64,000 nt of DNA from Blastocatellia bacterium (lineage in GTDB: Bacteria > Acidobacteriota > Blastocatellia > Chloracidobacteriales > JADJPF01). A program made the position numbers and the translations under genes. The notes below the pieces were generated by a model, which saw only the letters and a program-made list of their open reading frames with translations, made no database searches and was not told the origin of the DNA. Where the stretch lies: NCBI GenBank assembly GCA_016713405.1, contig JADJPF010000001.1:248001-312000 (forward strand), written 5' to 3'. Shown in pieces: positions 56,371-64,000 of the stretch (its first letter is position 1; the number at the start of each line of letters is the position of its first letter).

Positions 56371-57617
56371 ATGATTTCCAGAAAAAAAACTGCCGTAGTT
56401 GATGTTGGTGGTCGTAAAGTCGGCGGCCAATATCCAATAGTCGTTCAATCAATGACAAATACTGATACAGAAGATGCTGAATCTACTGCAAAACAAGTAG
56501 CAGAATTAGCCCAAGCTGGTTCTGAACTTGTTCGCATCACAGTTAACACTAGAGAAGCAGCCGCAACTGTTCCAGCGATTTTGAAAAACTAGACAAAATG
56601 AATGTTTCTGTCCCAATAATTGGAGATTTTCATTTTAATGGGCATTTACTTCTAAAAAAATATCCTGAGTGCGCCAAACTCTTAGCTAAATATAGAATTA
56701 ATCCTGGCAATGTAGGATTTGGAAAAAGGCATGATGACAATTTCCGCCAAATGATTGAAGTTGCAATTGAAAATGATAAACCTGTCCGAATAGGTGTAAA
56801 CTGGGGATCGCTTGATCAAGCTTTACTAGCAAAAATGATGGATGATAACGGCAAGTTAGCAGAACCTAAATCAGCCGATGATGTGCTAATGGATGCAATG
56901 GTTGAAAGTGCTATCACTTCAGCAGAATTAGCAGAAAGCTACGGACTAGCACATAATAAAATTATCTTAAGCGCGAAAGTTTCAAATGTTCAATCCCTGT
57001 TAAAAGTCTACCGTAATTTATCAGCGCGTGGCGACTATCCTTTACATTTAGGTTTAACTGAAGCTGGAATGGGTAGTAAAGGAATTGTTGCTAGTTCAGC
57101 AGCTTTAGCAATTTTACTACAAGAAGGTATTGGAGATACTATCCGAGTTAGTTTAACTCCTCGTCCGGGTGGGGAACGAAGCGAAGAAGTTCTAGTAGCA
57201 CAACAAATCTTGCAATCTTTAGGTATTCGTAACTTCCTACCTGCTGTTACTGCTTGTCCAGGTTGTGGACGAACTACTAGCACATTATTTCAAGAATTAG
57301 CTGAACAAATCCAAGATTATCTTAACCGCCAAATGAAAGAATGGAAGGCAACTTATCCAGGTGTAGAAACCTTAAGAGTTGCTGTAATGGGCTGTGTTGT
57401 TAATGGCCCGGGCGAGTCCAAACATGCTGACATAGGGATTTCTTTACCTGGAACAGGTGAAGAACCCCGCGCACCAGTCTTTGTTGATGGCAAATTATTT
57501 ACTACACTACAAGGTAGTGATATTGCTAGCAATTTTATGACTATTGTAAATGACTATGTTGATTCTCATTACAATAAGTCTAGTAATGCAAATGTAGTAG
57601 AAGAATTTTTAGTTTAA
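56371..57617 (+). CDS. ispG: 4-hydroxy-3-methylbut-2-enyl diphosphate synthase (single frameshift)
   Basis: Converts MEcPP to HMBPP in the MEP isoprenoid pathway using a [4Fe-4S] cluster. Diagnostic features: V-Q-S-M-T-N-T-D-T-E-D, I-G-D-F-H-F-N-G-H-L-L-L, N-P-G-N-V-G, and the cluster cysteines in C-P-G-C-G-R and M-G-C-V-V-N-G-P-G-E. The frame stops at 56592; one extra base in the GAAAAA stretch at 56583-56588 gives I-L-E-K-L-D-K-M-N-V-S-V and a full 415-residue protein. The gene is normally essential where the MEP pathway is used, so sequencing error is likely. Confidence 0.92.
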
Positions 57618-57644
57618 CAATTTAATTATTTAATAGGAGTAAAT

Positions 57645-58084
57645 ATGTCCAGTCCAGATGCAAATCATCATGATGCAGATTTAATGCTTAAATGTTATGA
57701 CTTACGTCGTGAAGCAGTAATGCGAGATTCAAGAAATGCAGTAGCAAAGTTTTCCCACAAAAATATGAAGATATCGTAGCTGTGATGCAACCTGATCATC
57801 CAATGAATGCAGCTTTCCGACAAGTTGCTACTTATTGGGAAATGGTTTATAGCATGGTCAAACATGGGGTTGTTCATCCAGAATTTTTTGTTGAAAATAG
57901 TGTTGAAGGTTTATTTGTTTTTGCCAAAATAGAGCCTTATTTAGAACAAATCCGTAAAGATTTTAACCCCGCAGCTTTACAAAATGCTGAATGGGTAGCA
58001 AATAATACTGAAGCAGGTAAAGCTGCTATGGTAAGAATTAAAGCTTATATTCAAAAATTAGCACAACAAGCTAATAATCAATAG
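57645..58084 (+). CDS. Hypothetical protein (single frameshift)
   Basis: 146 residues when repaired. The ATG at 57645 has TAGGAG 6 nt upstream. Residues 1-35 (D-L-M-L-K-C-Y-D-L-R-R-E-A-V-M-R) join the second frame as A-K-F-F-P-Q-K-Y-E-D-I-V by adding one T to the run at 57750-57753. The remainder is helical with R-Q-V-A-T-Y-W-E-M-V-Y-S-M-V-K-H-G-V-V and G-L-F-V-F-A-K-I-E. I recall similar short soluble proteins in acidobacteria, but the function is unknown. It starts 27 bp behind ispG and may be co-transcribed. Confidence 0.7.
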
Positions 58085-58120
58085 CTTAAGCTATTTAATC
58101 AACAAAATTAATTTATAAAA

Positions 58121-58162
58121 TAAGCTTAGATAATTAATTACTTTATTAACTATCTAAGCTTA
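58121..58162. terminator. Bidirectional hairpin terminator
   Basis: Perfect 12-bp inverted repeat TAAGCTTAGATA (58121-58132) and TATCTAAGCTTA (58151-58162) with an 18-nt loop, between the convergent genes at 57645 and 58191. Confidence 0.7.
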
Positions 58163-58190
58163 ATTACTTTATAAAAATATAAATCCAAAA

Positions 58191-59605
58191 TTAAATCCGT
58201 TCTCGCACTTGTCGTAAAGTTTCTCCGTTACTAACTTGTAAGCTTTTTGACTTAGGGCTTTCAATAGGTTGAGCTAAATAAATGCCTCTATGTCCACTAA
58301 ATACATAAGCTAATATACAGGCAATGCCATAAGGAAGCGCAATTGCTCCGCCAAATAGCTCTATTCCCATCAATAAACAAGCTATAGGAGTATTAGCCGC
58401 AGCCCCAAACACAGCAACAAACCCTATAGCAGCAAACAATTCTGGGGTTCTCCCATTATTAGTCCAAGTGTATGTCCAAGTGTTGCACCAATAACAAACA
58501 GTGGTGTGACTTCACCGCCCTTAAATCCTGCTCCTAGTGTAATTGCTGTAAAAACTAGTTTAAGTATAAAAGCATATTTACTTATATAACCGCCTTCGGT
58601 TGAAGTGGTAAGCATTGGTAAGGAAAGACCTAAATAATCTTGAGAGCCTACTAGATAGGTTAGAGCAATAATTATGATACCGCCTATTACAGGACGAAGA
58701 GGAGGCCAAGAAATCCAGCGTTTAAAGCTATCTGAAATAGCATGAGTTAATTCTGAAAAAAGTAGTGCTACTAAACCAAAAGCTATACCCGCAATTGCTA
58801 GTTTTGCAAAAAGTAGTCCATTAAGTGTAACTGCTTCAGCATGTTTATAATGAGTATGTGCTACACCCCAGAGACTACAAATTACATCCCCAACAATTGA
58901 AGCTATTAAACAGGGTATAATTCCTTCATAGCGAATACGTCCAACAGATTGGACTTCCATACCAAATATTGCACCTGCTAAAGGAGTGCCAAACACGGCA
59001 CCAAAACCAGCACTCATTCCAGCCATTAAAATAAGTCGTGTATCTTCTACGCTTAAAGACAAACGTTGTGCTAGCCAACTAGCTAATGATCCACCCATTT
59101 GAACGGCTGTTCCTTCACGTCCAGCAGAACCACCAAAAAGGTGTGTTAATACTGTAGAAAACAAAATCATAGGTGCCATTAGCAGCGGAACAACTTTTTT
59201 AGGTTGGTGGATGTTATCAAGTATTAAGTTATTACCTTTTTCAACCGCTTTGCCCCATTGATAATAAACATAACCAATTAAAAGACCGCAAAGCGGTAAT
59301 AGCCAAAGCATCCAAGGGTGTGCAATACGAAACTCTGTAGCAGAGGAAAGCAAAGTAAGAAAAAGGGCTGAGGCACTGCCAGCTAAAATACCTACAACAG
59401 AAGCTAGTAAAGCCCATTTAACTGTACTAGCAGCTAATACAATATGCTCCCAAATATCCCAGCCTACAAAAGATTGTATAGTTTTAGAAAAACTTACTAA
59501 GTGTGGTGTACAAACTCTCTGTATTTTAGAAAATAGATCAGCCTTTTCAATATTTGTACATTCCTCAGTATCTTGATTTGATTTTGTAGTGTTAGCAGGA
59601 TTCAT
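58191..59605 (-). CDS. CLC-F type fluoride/proton antiporter (single frameshift)
   Basis: About 470 residues when repaired, with 10+ membrane helices. The ion-pathway motifs differ from chloride CLCs and fit the fluoride-exporting CLC-F branch: G-S-A-G-R-E-G-T near residues 159-166 (chloride CLCs have G-K/R-E-G-P), and G-F-K-G-G-E-V-T-P-L-F in place of G-x-F-x-P. Another segment is N-T-P-I-A-C-L-L-M-G-I-E-L-F-G-G. The frame breaks in the G4 run at 58444-58447 (C4 on the coding strand); one extra base gives M-G-E-P-P-E-L-F-A-A-I-G-F. A fluoride riboswitch and a good promoter lie upstream, which strongly supports the substrate assignment. Confidence 0.9.
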
Positions 59606-59654
59606 CTTAGGGGTTTCCTCGTATCTAGTTTTATAACCTAGAAGCGAAGAATAG

Positions 59655-59686
59655 TTCTACATCACCTCTAGGGGGTTAATGTAGAA
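59655..59686 (-). promoter_or_regulatory. Riboswitch expression-platform hairpin
   Basis: On the minus strand TTCTACAT (59679-59686) pairs with ATGTAGAA (59655-59662). The left arm overlaps the 3' strand of the fluoride aptamer, so forming the hairpin and folding the aptamer are mutually exclusive. Only a weak U tract follows, so control could be by termination or by access to the ribosome site near 59617. Confidence 0.6.
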
Positions 59687-59743
59687 GCTATTAGCCGAAG
59701 CGGTTCGGAAAATAAGCTTATTTTCCAGGCGAGCCTCATCACC
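59681..59743 (-). promoter_or_regulatory. Fluoride (crcB-type) riboswitch aptamer
   Basis: Minus-strand RNA reads GGTGATGAGGCTCGCC, an inserted stem-loop (AAAATAAGC/GCTTATTTT), then GAACCGC, TTCGGC, TAATAGCTTCTAC. This matches the crcB motif: the GGNGAUG...CGCC stem-loop, the ACCGC segment that forms the pseudoknot, and the downstream strand GCTTC that pairs with GAGGC of the first part. It precedes the CLC-F gene by about 75 nt. Identified by comparison with the known Bacillus motif from memory. Confidence 0.85.
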
Positions 59744-59768
59744 TATAAAATTGTTAGCTTAAAACCAA

Positions 59769-59797
59769 ACTTTATGTTGCATTTTATGTTTTGTCAA
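59769..59797 (-). promoter_or_regulatory. Sigma-70-type promoter of the fluoride-exporter gene
   Basis: Perfect -35 TTGACA (59792-59797) and -10 TAAAGT (59769-59774) with a 17-nt spacer on the minus strand. The transcript would start about 20 nt before the riboswitch aptamer. Confidence 0.65.
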
Positions 59798-59907
59798 TGG
59801 AAGAAATTTATAGATTATCAACTATTTCTGACATTGCGGCTTCCTTAAAATTTTAGTTTAGGCGTAAAATCAAAGTTTAATTTTAGTGCTAGGTTTTGGA
59901 GTGTTAA

Positions 59908-61755
59908 ATGTCTCGATTTAGACAGTTACTTGAAGATGATCGTGTACATGTTTTTGATGGTGCAATGGGAACAATGCTTTATGCAAAAGGTGTTTACATT
60001 AACCGTTGTTTTGATGAACTAAATCTTTCTAACCCAAAAATGGTCTTGGATGTTCATAAAGAATATATAAAAGCTGGGGCAGAAATTATTCAAACTAACT
60101 CTTTTGGTGCCAATCAAATAAAGCTAAATAAACATGGCTTAGATGATAAATTAGTTGAAATTAATCAAAAGGCTGCTCAAATTGCACGAGAAGCAGCAGG
60201 AGACAAAATTTGTGTTGCAGCAGCTATTGGGCCCTTAGGTATTCGTATTGAACCTTATGGGCCAACTTCAAGAGATGAGGCTAAAGAGCTTTTTAAACAA
60301 CAAGTTAAGGCTTTGCTCTCTGTTGAAGGAGCGATAGACTGTTTTATTTTAGAAACCTTTAGCGACTTAAGCGAAATTAATCAAGCTATTAAAGCTATTA
60401 AAGAATTGTGTGATTTGCCAATTATTGCCCAAATGACAATCCAACCTTATGGCAAAACTGCTTTTGGTACTGCCCCAGAAACATTTACTAGTCAATTAGA
60501 TAGCTGGGGTGTAGATGTAATTGGGATAAATTGTAGCGTTGGGCCTCAGGATAGTTTAGATGCTATTCAAATAATGACTACAGTAACTGATCGTAAACTG
60601 TCTGTTCAGCCTAATGCAGGGCTTCCACGCGAGGTAGACGGACGTAAAATGTATATGTGTTCGCCTGAATATATGGCTAAATATGCACGTCGATTTATTC
60701 AGGTAGGAGTAAAATTTATAGGCGGTTGCTGTGGTACTACACCGGAGCATATTAAGCTAATTGCTAATGCTGTAAAAGCTGCTACACCACAACGTGCAGT
60801 GGTAGCTTTTCCTCTAAATAAAGAGCAAGAAAATAAAACACAGATAGAAATAGTCCCTACGGAAAAACGCTCTAATTTTGCCCGTAAAATTGCTAATGGA
60901 AAATTTGTTACTTCAGTTGAAATTGTTCCAGCAAAAGGTTGTGATCCTGTAAAAATGTTGGAAAGCGTTGTAGAGCTAAGAAATGCTAAAGTAGATGCTG
61001 TTAATATTCCTGATGGCCCACGCGCACAAAGTCGAATGGGTGCTTTAGCTACAGCAATATTAATTCAGCAACAAGTACAGGGTATTGAACCAGTAGTTCA
61101 TTATTGCTGCCGAGATCGTAATCTTTTAGGGATGATGTCGGATCTTTTAGGTGCTGCTGCATTGGGGATAAATAATCTACTTATTATTACTGGTGATCCT
61201 CCAAAAATGGGGCCATACCCAGAAGCAACTGCTGTTTTTGATGTTGACTCAATAGGGTTAACTAATATGGTAAGCAGCCTTAATCATGGTTTAGACCTAG
61301 GTAGTAATCCTATTGGTAAACCAACTTCCTTTTTTATAGGTGTTGGAGTTAATCCTTGTGCAATAGATTTAGATACGGAAATTCGCCGTTTTGAATGGAA
61401 AGTTGATGCAGGAGCGCAGTTTGCTGTTACACAACCAATTTTTGATTTAGCTCAATTTTTTAATTTTCTTAAAAGAATTGAACATTGCCATATTCCAATA
61501 ATTGTTGGTATTTGGCCGTTGGTCTCTTATCGTAATGCAGAATTTTTAAGTAATGAAGTTCCTGGTATAAGTGTACCAACAAATATACTAGAAAGAATGC
61601 GTAAAGCTGAAGGGCCAGAAGCAGCAAGACAAGAAGGTTTAGCTATTGCACGGGAAATGCTTCAAGAGGTAAAGTCATCTGTTCAAGGTGTACAAGTTAG
61701 CGCACCTTTTGGACGTGTTGCTTATGCTTTAGATGTTTTTAGTGTTTTAGATTAA
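59908..61755 (+). CDS. Bifunctional homocysteine S-methyltransferase / methylenetetrahydrofolate reductase
   Basis: 615 residues, two enzymes fused. Residues ~1-290 are a homocysteine S-methyltransferase: V-F-D-G-A-M-G-T-M-L, zinc Cys in G-I-N-C-S-V-G-P, and the G-G-C-C-G-T-T-P-E-H zinc pair. Residues ~325-610 are a MetF-like flavin domain: V-E-I-V-P-A-K-G-C-D, Y-C-C-R-D-R-N, L-I-I-T-G-D-P-P and A-Q-F-A-V-T-Q-P-I-F-D. The fusion, as in the YitJ type, couples methyl-group reduction to methionine synthesis. It lacks the cobalamin domain of MetH. Upstream sequence shows no SAM riboswitch. Divergent from the fluoride-exporter promoter. Confidence 0.9.
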   Translation: MSRFRQLLEDDRVHVFDGAMGTMLYAKGVYINRCFDELNLSNPKMVLDVHKEYIKAGAEIIQTNSFGANQIKLNKHGLDDKLVEINQKAAQIAREAAGDKICVAAAIGPLGIRIEPYGPTSRDEAKELFKQQVKALLSVEGAIDCFILETFSDLSEINQAIKAIKELCDLPIIAQMTIQPYGKTAFGTAPETFTSQLDSWGVDVIGINCSVGPQDSLDAIQIMTTVTDRKLSVQPNAGLPREVDGRKMYMCSPEYMAKYARRFIQVGVKFIGGCCGTTPEHIKLIANAVKAATPQRAVVAFPLNKEQENKTQIEIVPTEKRSNFARKIANGKFVTSVEIVPAKGCDPVKMLESVVELRNAKVDAVNIPDGPRAQSRMGALATAILIQQQVQGIEPVVHYCCRDRNLLGMMSDLLGAAALGINNLLIITGDPPKMGPYPEATAVFDVDSIGLTNMVSSLNHGLDLGSNPIGKPTSFFIGVGVNPCAIDLDTEIRRFEWKVDAGAQFAVTQPIFDLAQFFNFLKRIEHCHIPIIVGIWPLVSYRNAEFLSNEVPGISVPTNILERMRKAEGPEAARQEGLAIAREMLQEVKSSVQGVQVSAPFGRVAYALDVFSVLD

Positions 61756-61776
61756 AGGTAATTTAGATTAATTGTT

Positions 61777-62106
61777 TTAATCTACGTTGTATCGCTTGCA
61801 ACATTCTTGTAGGTATTCTTTAAAAGCAGAAACTAAATCTCTAAGCATAGTGAAGTCTTGTTGAATTGCAGCAATTTCAATACGTTTGCCTAAAATACTG
61901 ATATGAGCAAACCCAAAGCTTTTTCCATGTCCATAAAGTTTATCGCCAATTTCAATTAAAACAGGGAAATTTCTTTCAGCTAAAGCTTTTTCTAATAAAA
62001 CTAAATTTTCTTTTTCTGAAGCTAAATACCAAGGAATTAATTCCTTGATTAACTCATCTTCATTATCTTGTTCTTCAGCCATTTTTTTAGGTAAAAAAGG
62101 TAGCAT
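61777..62106 (-). CDS. Hpt-like domain protein lacking the usual phospho-acceptor histidine
   Basis: 109 residues, helical. Residues ~20-109 align by eye with stand-alone histidine-phosphotransfer domains: an N-terminal helix, then I-G-D-K-L-Y-G-H-G-K-S-F-G-F, followed by L-G-K-R-I-E-I-A-A-x-x-x-D. In typical Hpt proteins the first part reads A/G-H-K-L-K-G-S-G; here Asp55 stands at the His position and Tyr replaces the conserved Lys, while a His appears three residues after the Tyr region (His60). It may be a non-phosphorylatable decoy or a binding-only domain. No partner kinase is adjacent. Ribosome site weak. Confidence 0.65.
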   Translation of the reverse strand: MLPFLPKKMAEEQDNEDELIKELIPWYLASEKENLVLLEKALAERNFPVLIEIGDKLYGHGKSFGFAHISILGKRIEIAAIQQDFTMLRDLVSAFKEYLQECCKRYNVD

Positions 62107-62845
62107 TGATTACTTTCTCTAATACTGACTAAATACAGCGTAAACAAAGTAACTTAATATTTTTAAGTCTAAAGCCCCAACAGGGATGTGCATAGTCTTT
62201 TAATCTTGAGAAAAAACTTTGTTGCTTCTACAGGGCTTAGGATCAAAATACTAACACTTTTTATATTACGTCATACTAATACTATTATAGTAGGGTAGTT
62301 TCCTTATAATACTTACTTAGTTAAATAGTAACTAACCCTATTATTTTTAACTTTTATTTGTTGTTAGTGTTGCGATTGTAGGACAACACTAAACAGCAGT
62401 CAAACCTATTTGCTAGTCATTTATTAAAATTTCAATAAACACCCTTAAAATATAACAAAAATTCCTAACACATTATTTTTCTGATATTTGCTTTATCAAT
62501 AATATAAAAAATAGTTAATTATTTACGATGTAAAATTATATTAATATTATTCAGAAAGATATTAATAAATAATGAATTTTTGTCACGTTATACTATATAA
62601 CTATAACTAATTACAATATGTTACTAGACTTATGATTGATCGCTAGTAAAAGATCTTGTTAATTTATTGTAATCAAAAAAGTAATAAGTATTATCTTGAA
62701 AAGTAGATCAATAAATGTAATATACTATTTATAGTAGTAGTAAATAATTTCACCACTACTAATATTGCTAGTCGTGTCACTAACTAATAGTTAATTAATC
62801 AACCAACTTAAATCAATCTGGTTAACGAAAAATAAAGGAGAATTT
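62107..62845. other. Long intergenic region (739 bp)
   Basis: AT-rich and without coding character. It holds a degenerate REP-like segment at 62170-62190 (related to 19237-19285) and a perfect 9-bp inverted repeat TTAGTGTTG (62364-62372) / CAACACTAA (62384-62392) around an 11-nt loop. The promoter of the gene at 62846 must lie here; no convincing boxes were identified. Confidence 0.5.
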
Positions 62846-63661
62846 ATGAAAAAGATTTATTTCTTAATGGTATTTTTTGCAATTTGTGGTTACGTATTAA
62901 GCAGTAGTGTAGATAATGGTAGAACTAGTGCTGATAATCAATGTGAAGTAAGCTTTCATTTTGATGGACTACAAGCAATTGCTTTTGGTGATAGTAAACG
63001 TGTTAGTGATGGGATTTTGGATGTTCATCATCACACACCTAATATTGAGATTAAACAAGTTAAACAAGGTAAAGAAACTACTCTTTATAATATTAGGGCT
63101 AATGAACTAAAAGGAAAAGCTTTAACTATCAATGTGCCTAACAACCAATTGCAACCTATTAGATATTATTCCCCAGATATGAACAAAGACGTACAAGACT
63201 TTCGTTGGTGTTTAGATATTGAAAATGATTTGTTTCAAAAGCAGCTTTATTTAAGAGAAGATAAGCTATTTTGCAAGATTCATTTTCAAGTAGGGGAATT
63301 TTTTACTAATCAGTTAACAGATGATAAATACAAGTTTGTTGCAGGCAGCAAGCTACATTCATTTAATCGTCGTATTGGTGAACCTGCGGCAAGAGTGCAA
63401 CTAGGTATTGGTAAGAATCTAGTTATTAATGGTTTAGATAAAGCCATTAGTTTGGCTTATGTTACTGGGGTTAGTTACAGGGTAAATATTACTAATTTAC
63501 CACCTAAAGATATGATGAATATGGATCATTTTGCTTTTTATTATGATGTAGTTAAAACACCTACTACTCAATTTATGCCAGTAGCTAGTAAAAAAGTTGC
63601 TTTTGGGCCTAGACCTTATATTTGTGGTGCAGCGATTTTTGGTAAATCATCAATAAACTAG
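62846..63661 (+). CDS. Exported hypothetical protein
   Basis: 271 residues with an N-terminal signal (M-K-K-I-Y-F-L-M-V-F-F-A-I-C-G-Y). Strong AAGGAG site. The mature protein is beta-rich with D-V-H-H-H-T-P near residue 70, W-C-L-D-I-E near 118 and a C-terminal P-R-P-Y-I-C-G-A-A-I-F. Four or five cysteines are present and could form disulfides. Not recognised. It ends 2 bp from the convergent TPR gene. Confidence 0.65.
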   Translation: MKKIYFLMVFFAICGYVLSSSVDNGRTSADNQCEVSFHFDGLQAIAFGDSKRVSDGILDVHHHTPNIEIKQVKQGKETTLYNIRANELKGKALTINVPNNQLQPIRYYSPDMNKDVQDFRWCLDIENDLFQKQLYLREDKLFCKIHFQVGEFFTNQLTDDKYKFVAGSKLHSFNRRIGEPAARVQLGIGKNLVINGLDKAISLAYVTGVSYRVNITNLPPKDMMNMDHFAFYYDVVKTPTTQFMPVASKKVAFGPRPYICGAAIFGKSSIN

Positions 63662-63663
63662 TC

Positions 63664-64000
63664 TTATTGGTTATTAGGATTGTATTTGCTGGGCAAGAAA
63701 GAAAGTAAAAAATTAGCATTTTCTTTTTTGCTTTCAGCCATACTTTGATGGGTTTTAGCAATAGCAAAATGTTCTTGTGCTTGTGCCTCTTTACCAGATT
63801 TTTCTAGTGCTATTGCTAGCCCCCGTTCTAATTGGGATATTTCTAAATCATTGTTGATTTTTAAATCCTTAATAATAGTCAAAGTTTCTTGATAAAGCTT
63901 AGTTGCTGTTTGTAAATCTCCTTGGTTTAGTTTGGTTTTTGCTTCATAGCCCAAGGTTATTGATAAAATTGCTAGTCTTGTATCTGTTTGCTCAATATTG
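63664..64000 (-). CDS. TPR-repeat protein, N-terminal part outside window
   Basis: The frame is open to the right window edge, so the 5' end is missing. About 112 residues are visible. They include TPR-type helices: L-G-Y-E-A-K-T-K-L-N-Q-G-D-L-Q-T-A-T-K-L-Y followed by L-E-R-G-L-A-I-A-L-E-K-S-G-K-E-A-Q-A. The C-terminal tail is N-F-L-L-S-F-L-P-S-K-Y-N-P. Nothing more can be said of its role. Confidence 0.65.
   Translation of the reverse strand, partial: NIEQTDTRLAILSITLGYEAKTKLNQGDLQTATKLYQETLTIIKDLKINNDLEISQLERGLAIALEKSGKEAQAQEHFAIAKTHQSMAESKKENANFLLSFLPSKYNPNNQ

Noticed and set aside
59798..59907. SAM or cobalamin riboswitch upstream of the methionine-synthesis fusion gene
   Set aside because: The 110-nt leader has neither the conserved cores nor a terminator-like stem.
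1..64000. Prophage, integrative element or genomic island
   Set aside because: No integrase, transposase, phage structural gene or att-like repeat at the tRNA-Lys; composition is uniform.

Overview
The window is AT-rich chromosomal DNA of a Gram-negative-type bacterium, most likely an acidobacterium (Blastocatellia-like). This is inferred from gene content: an Oar-type TonB receptor with an N-terminal carboxypeptidase-regulatory domain (23510-26488), five Hanks-type Ser/Thr kinases, an ECF sigma factor of the PF07638 type found mainly in Acidobacteria and Planctomycetes, large sigma-54 activators, SUMF domains fused to kinases, and many secreted beta-propeller and TPR proteins. No phage, transposase, plasmid or CRISPR gene was seen.

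Layout. 1-5.4 kb: a divergent promoter region with a 21-bp tandem repeat, a GAF protein, a TetR regulator that appears leaderless, and a receptor kinase with a C-terminal SUMF domain. 5.5-10 kb: a secreted propeller and a TPR-sigma-54 activator. 10-13.6 kb: cmk, ribE, an SCP2 protein, an aminotransferase and a second TetR. 13.9-19 kb: a GAF-sigma-54 activator with a duplicated lid, recJ and two unknown genes. 19.4-29.3 kb: a second kinase-SUMF protein, a secreted GH13 enzyme, a TonB receptor, a TPR protein and a transglutaminase. 29.6-36.3 kb: typA, a DUF488 gene, a zinc-ribbon kinase, fxsA and an S9 peptidase. 36.4-46.3 kb: the most unusual region, with a P460-like c-type cytochrome, two tandem membrane paralogues, a 1189-residue kinase carrying the same membrane/extracytoplasmic module, an ECF sigma factor and another kinase. 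46.3-58.1 kb: a deacetylase, a glycosyltransferase, a cyclophilin, gatB, tRNA-Lys, a Spy-like protein, an ATP-grasp/cupin/creatininase run, a NUDIX enzyme and ispG. 58.2-64 kb: a CLC-F-type fluoride transporter behind a fluoride riboswitch, a methionine-synthesis fusion enzyme, an Hpt-like protein and secreted or TPR genes.

How the genes work together. The window is dominated by signal transduction. Two receptor kinases (2703-5395 and 41098-44667) share a catalytic domain with a roughly 100-residue activation segment and a similar membrane region, but carry different C-terminal modules. The second module also exists as two free-standing neighbours behind a shared upstream element (a palindrome next to GCCAT). 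This looks like a lineage-specific sensory array; its function is unknown.

Data quality. About a dozen genes, including the normally essential cmk and ispG, are broken by single-base indels that mostly fall in homopolymers, and two more show in-frame stops. Translation across each lesion restores the expected protein. The simplest reading is uncorrected long-read assembly error. Those genes are annotated here over their full span with the lesion described.
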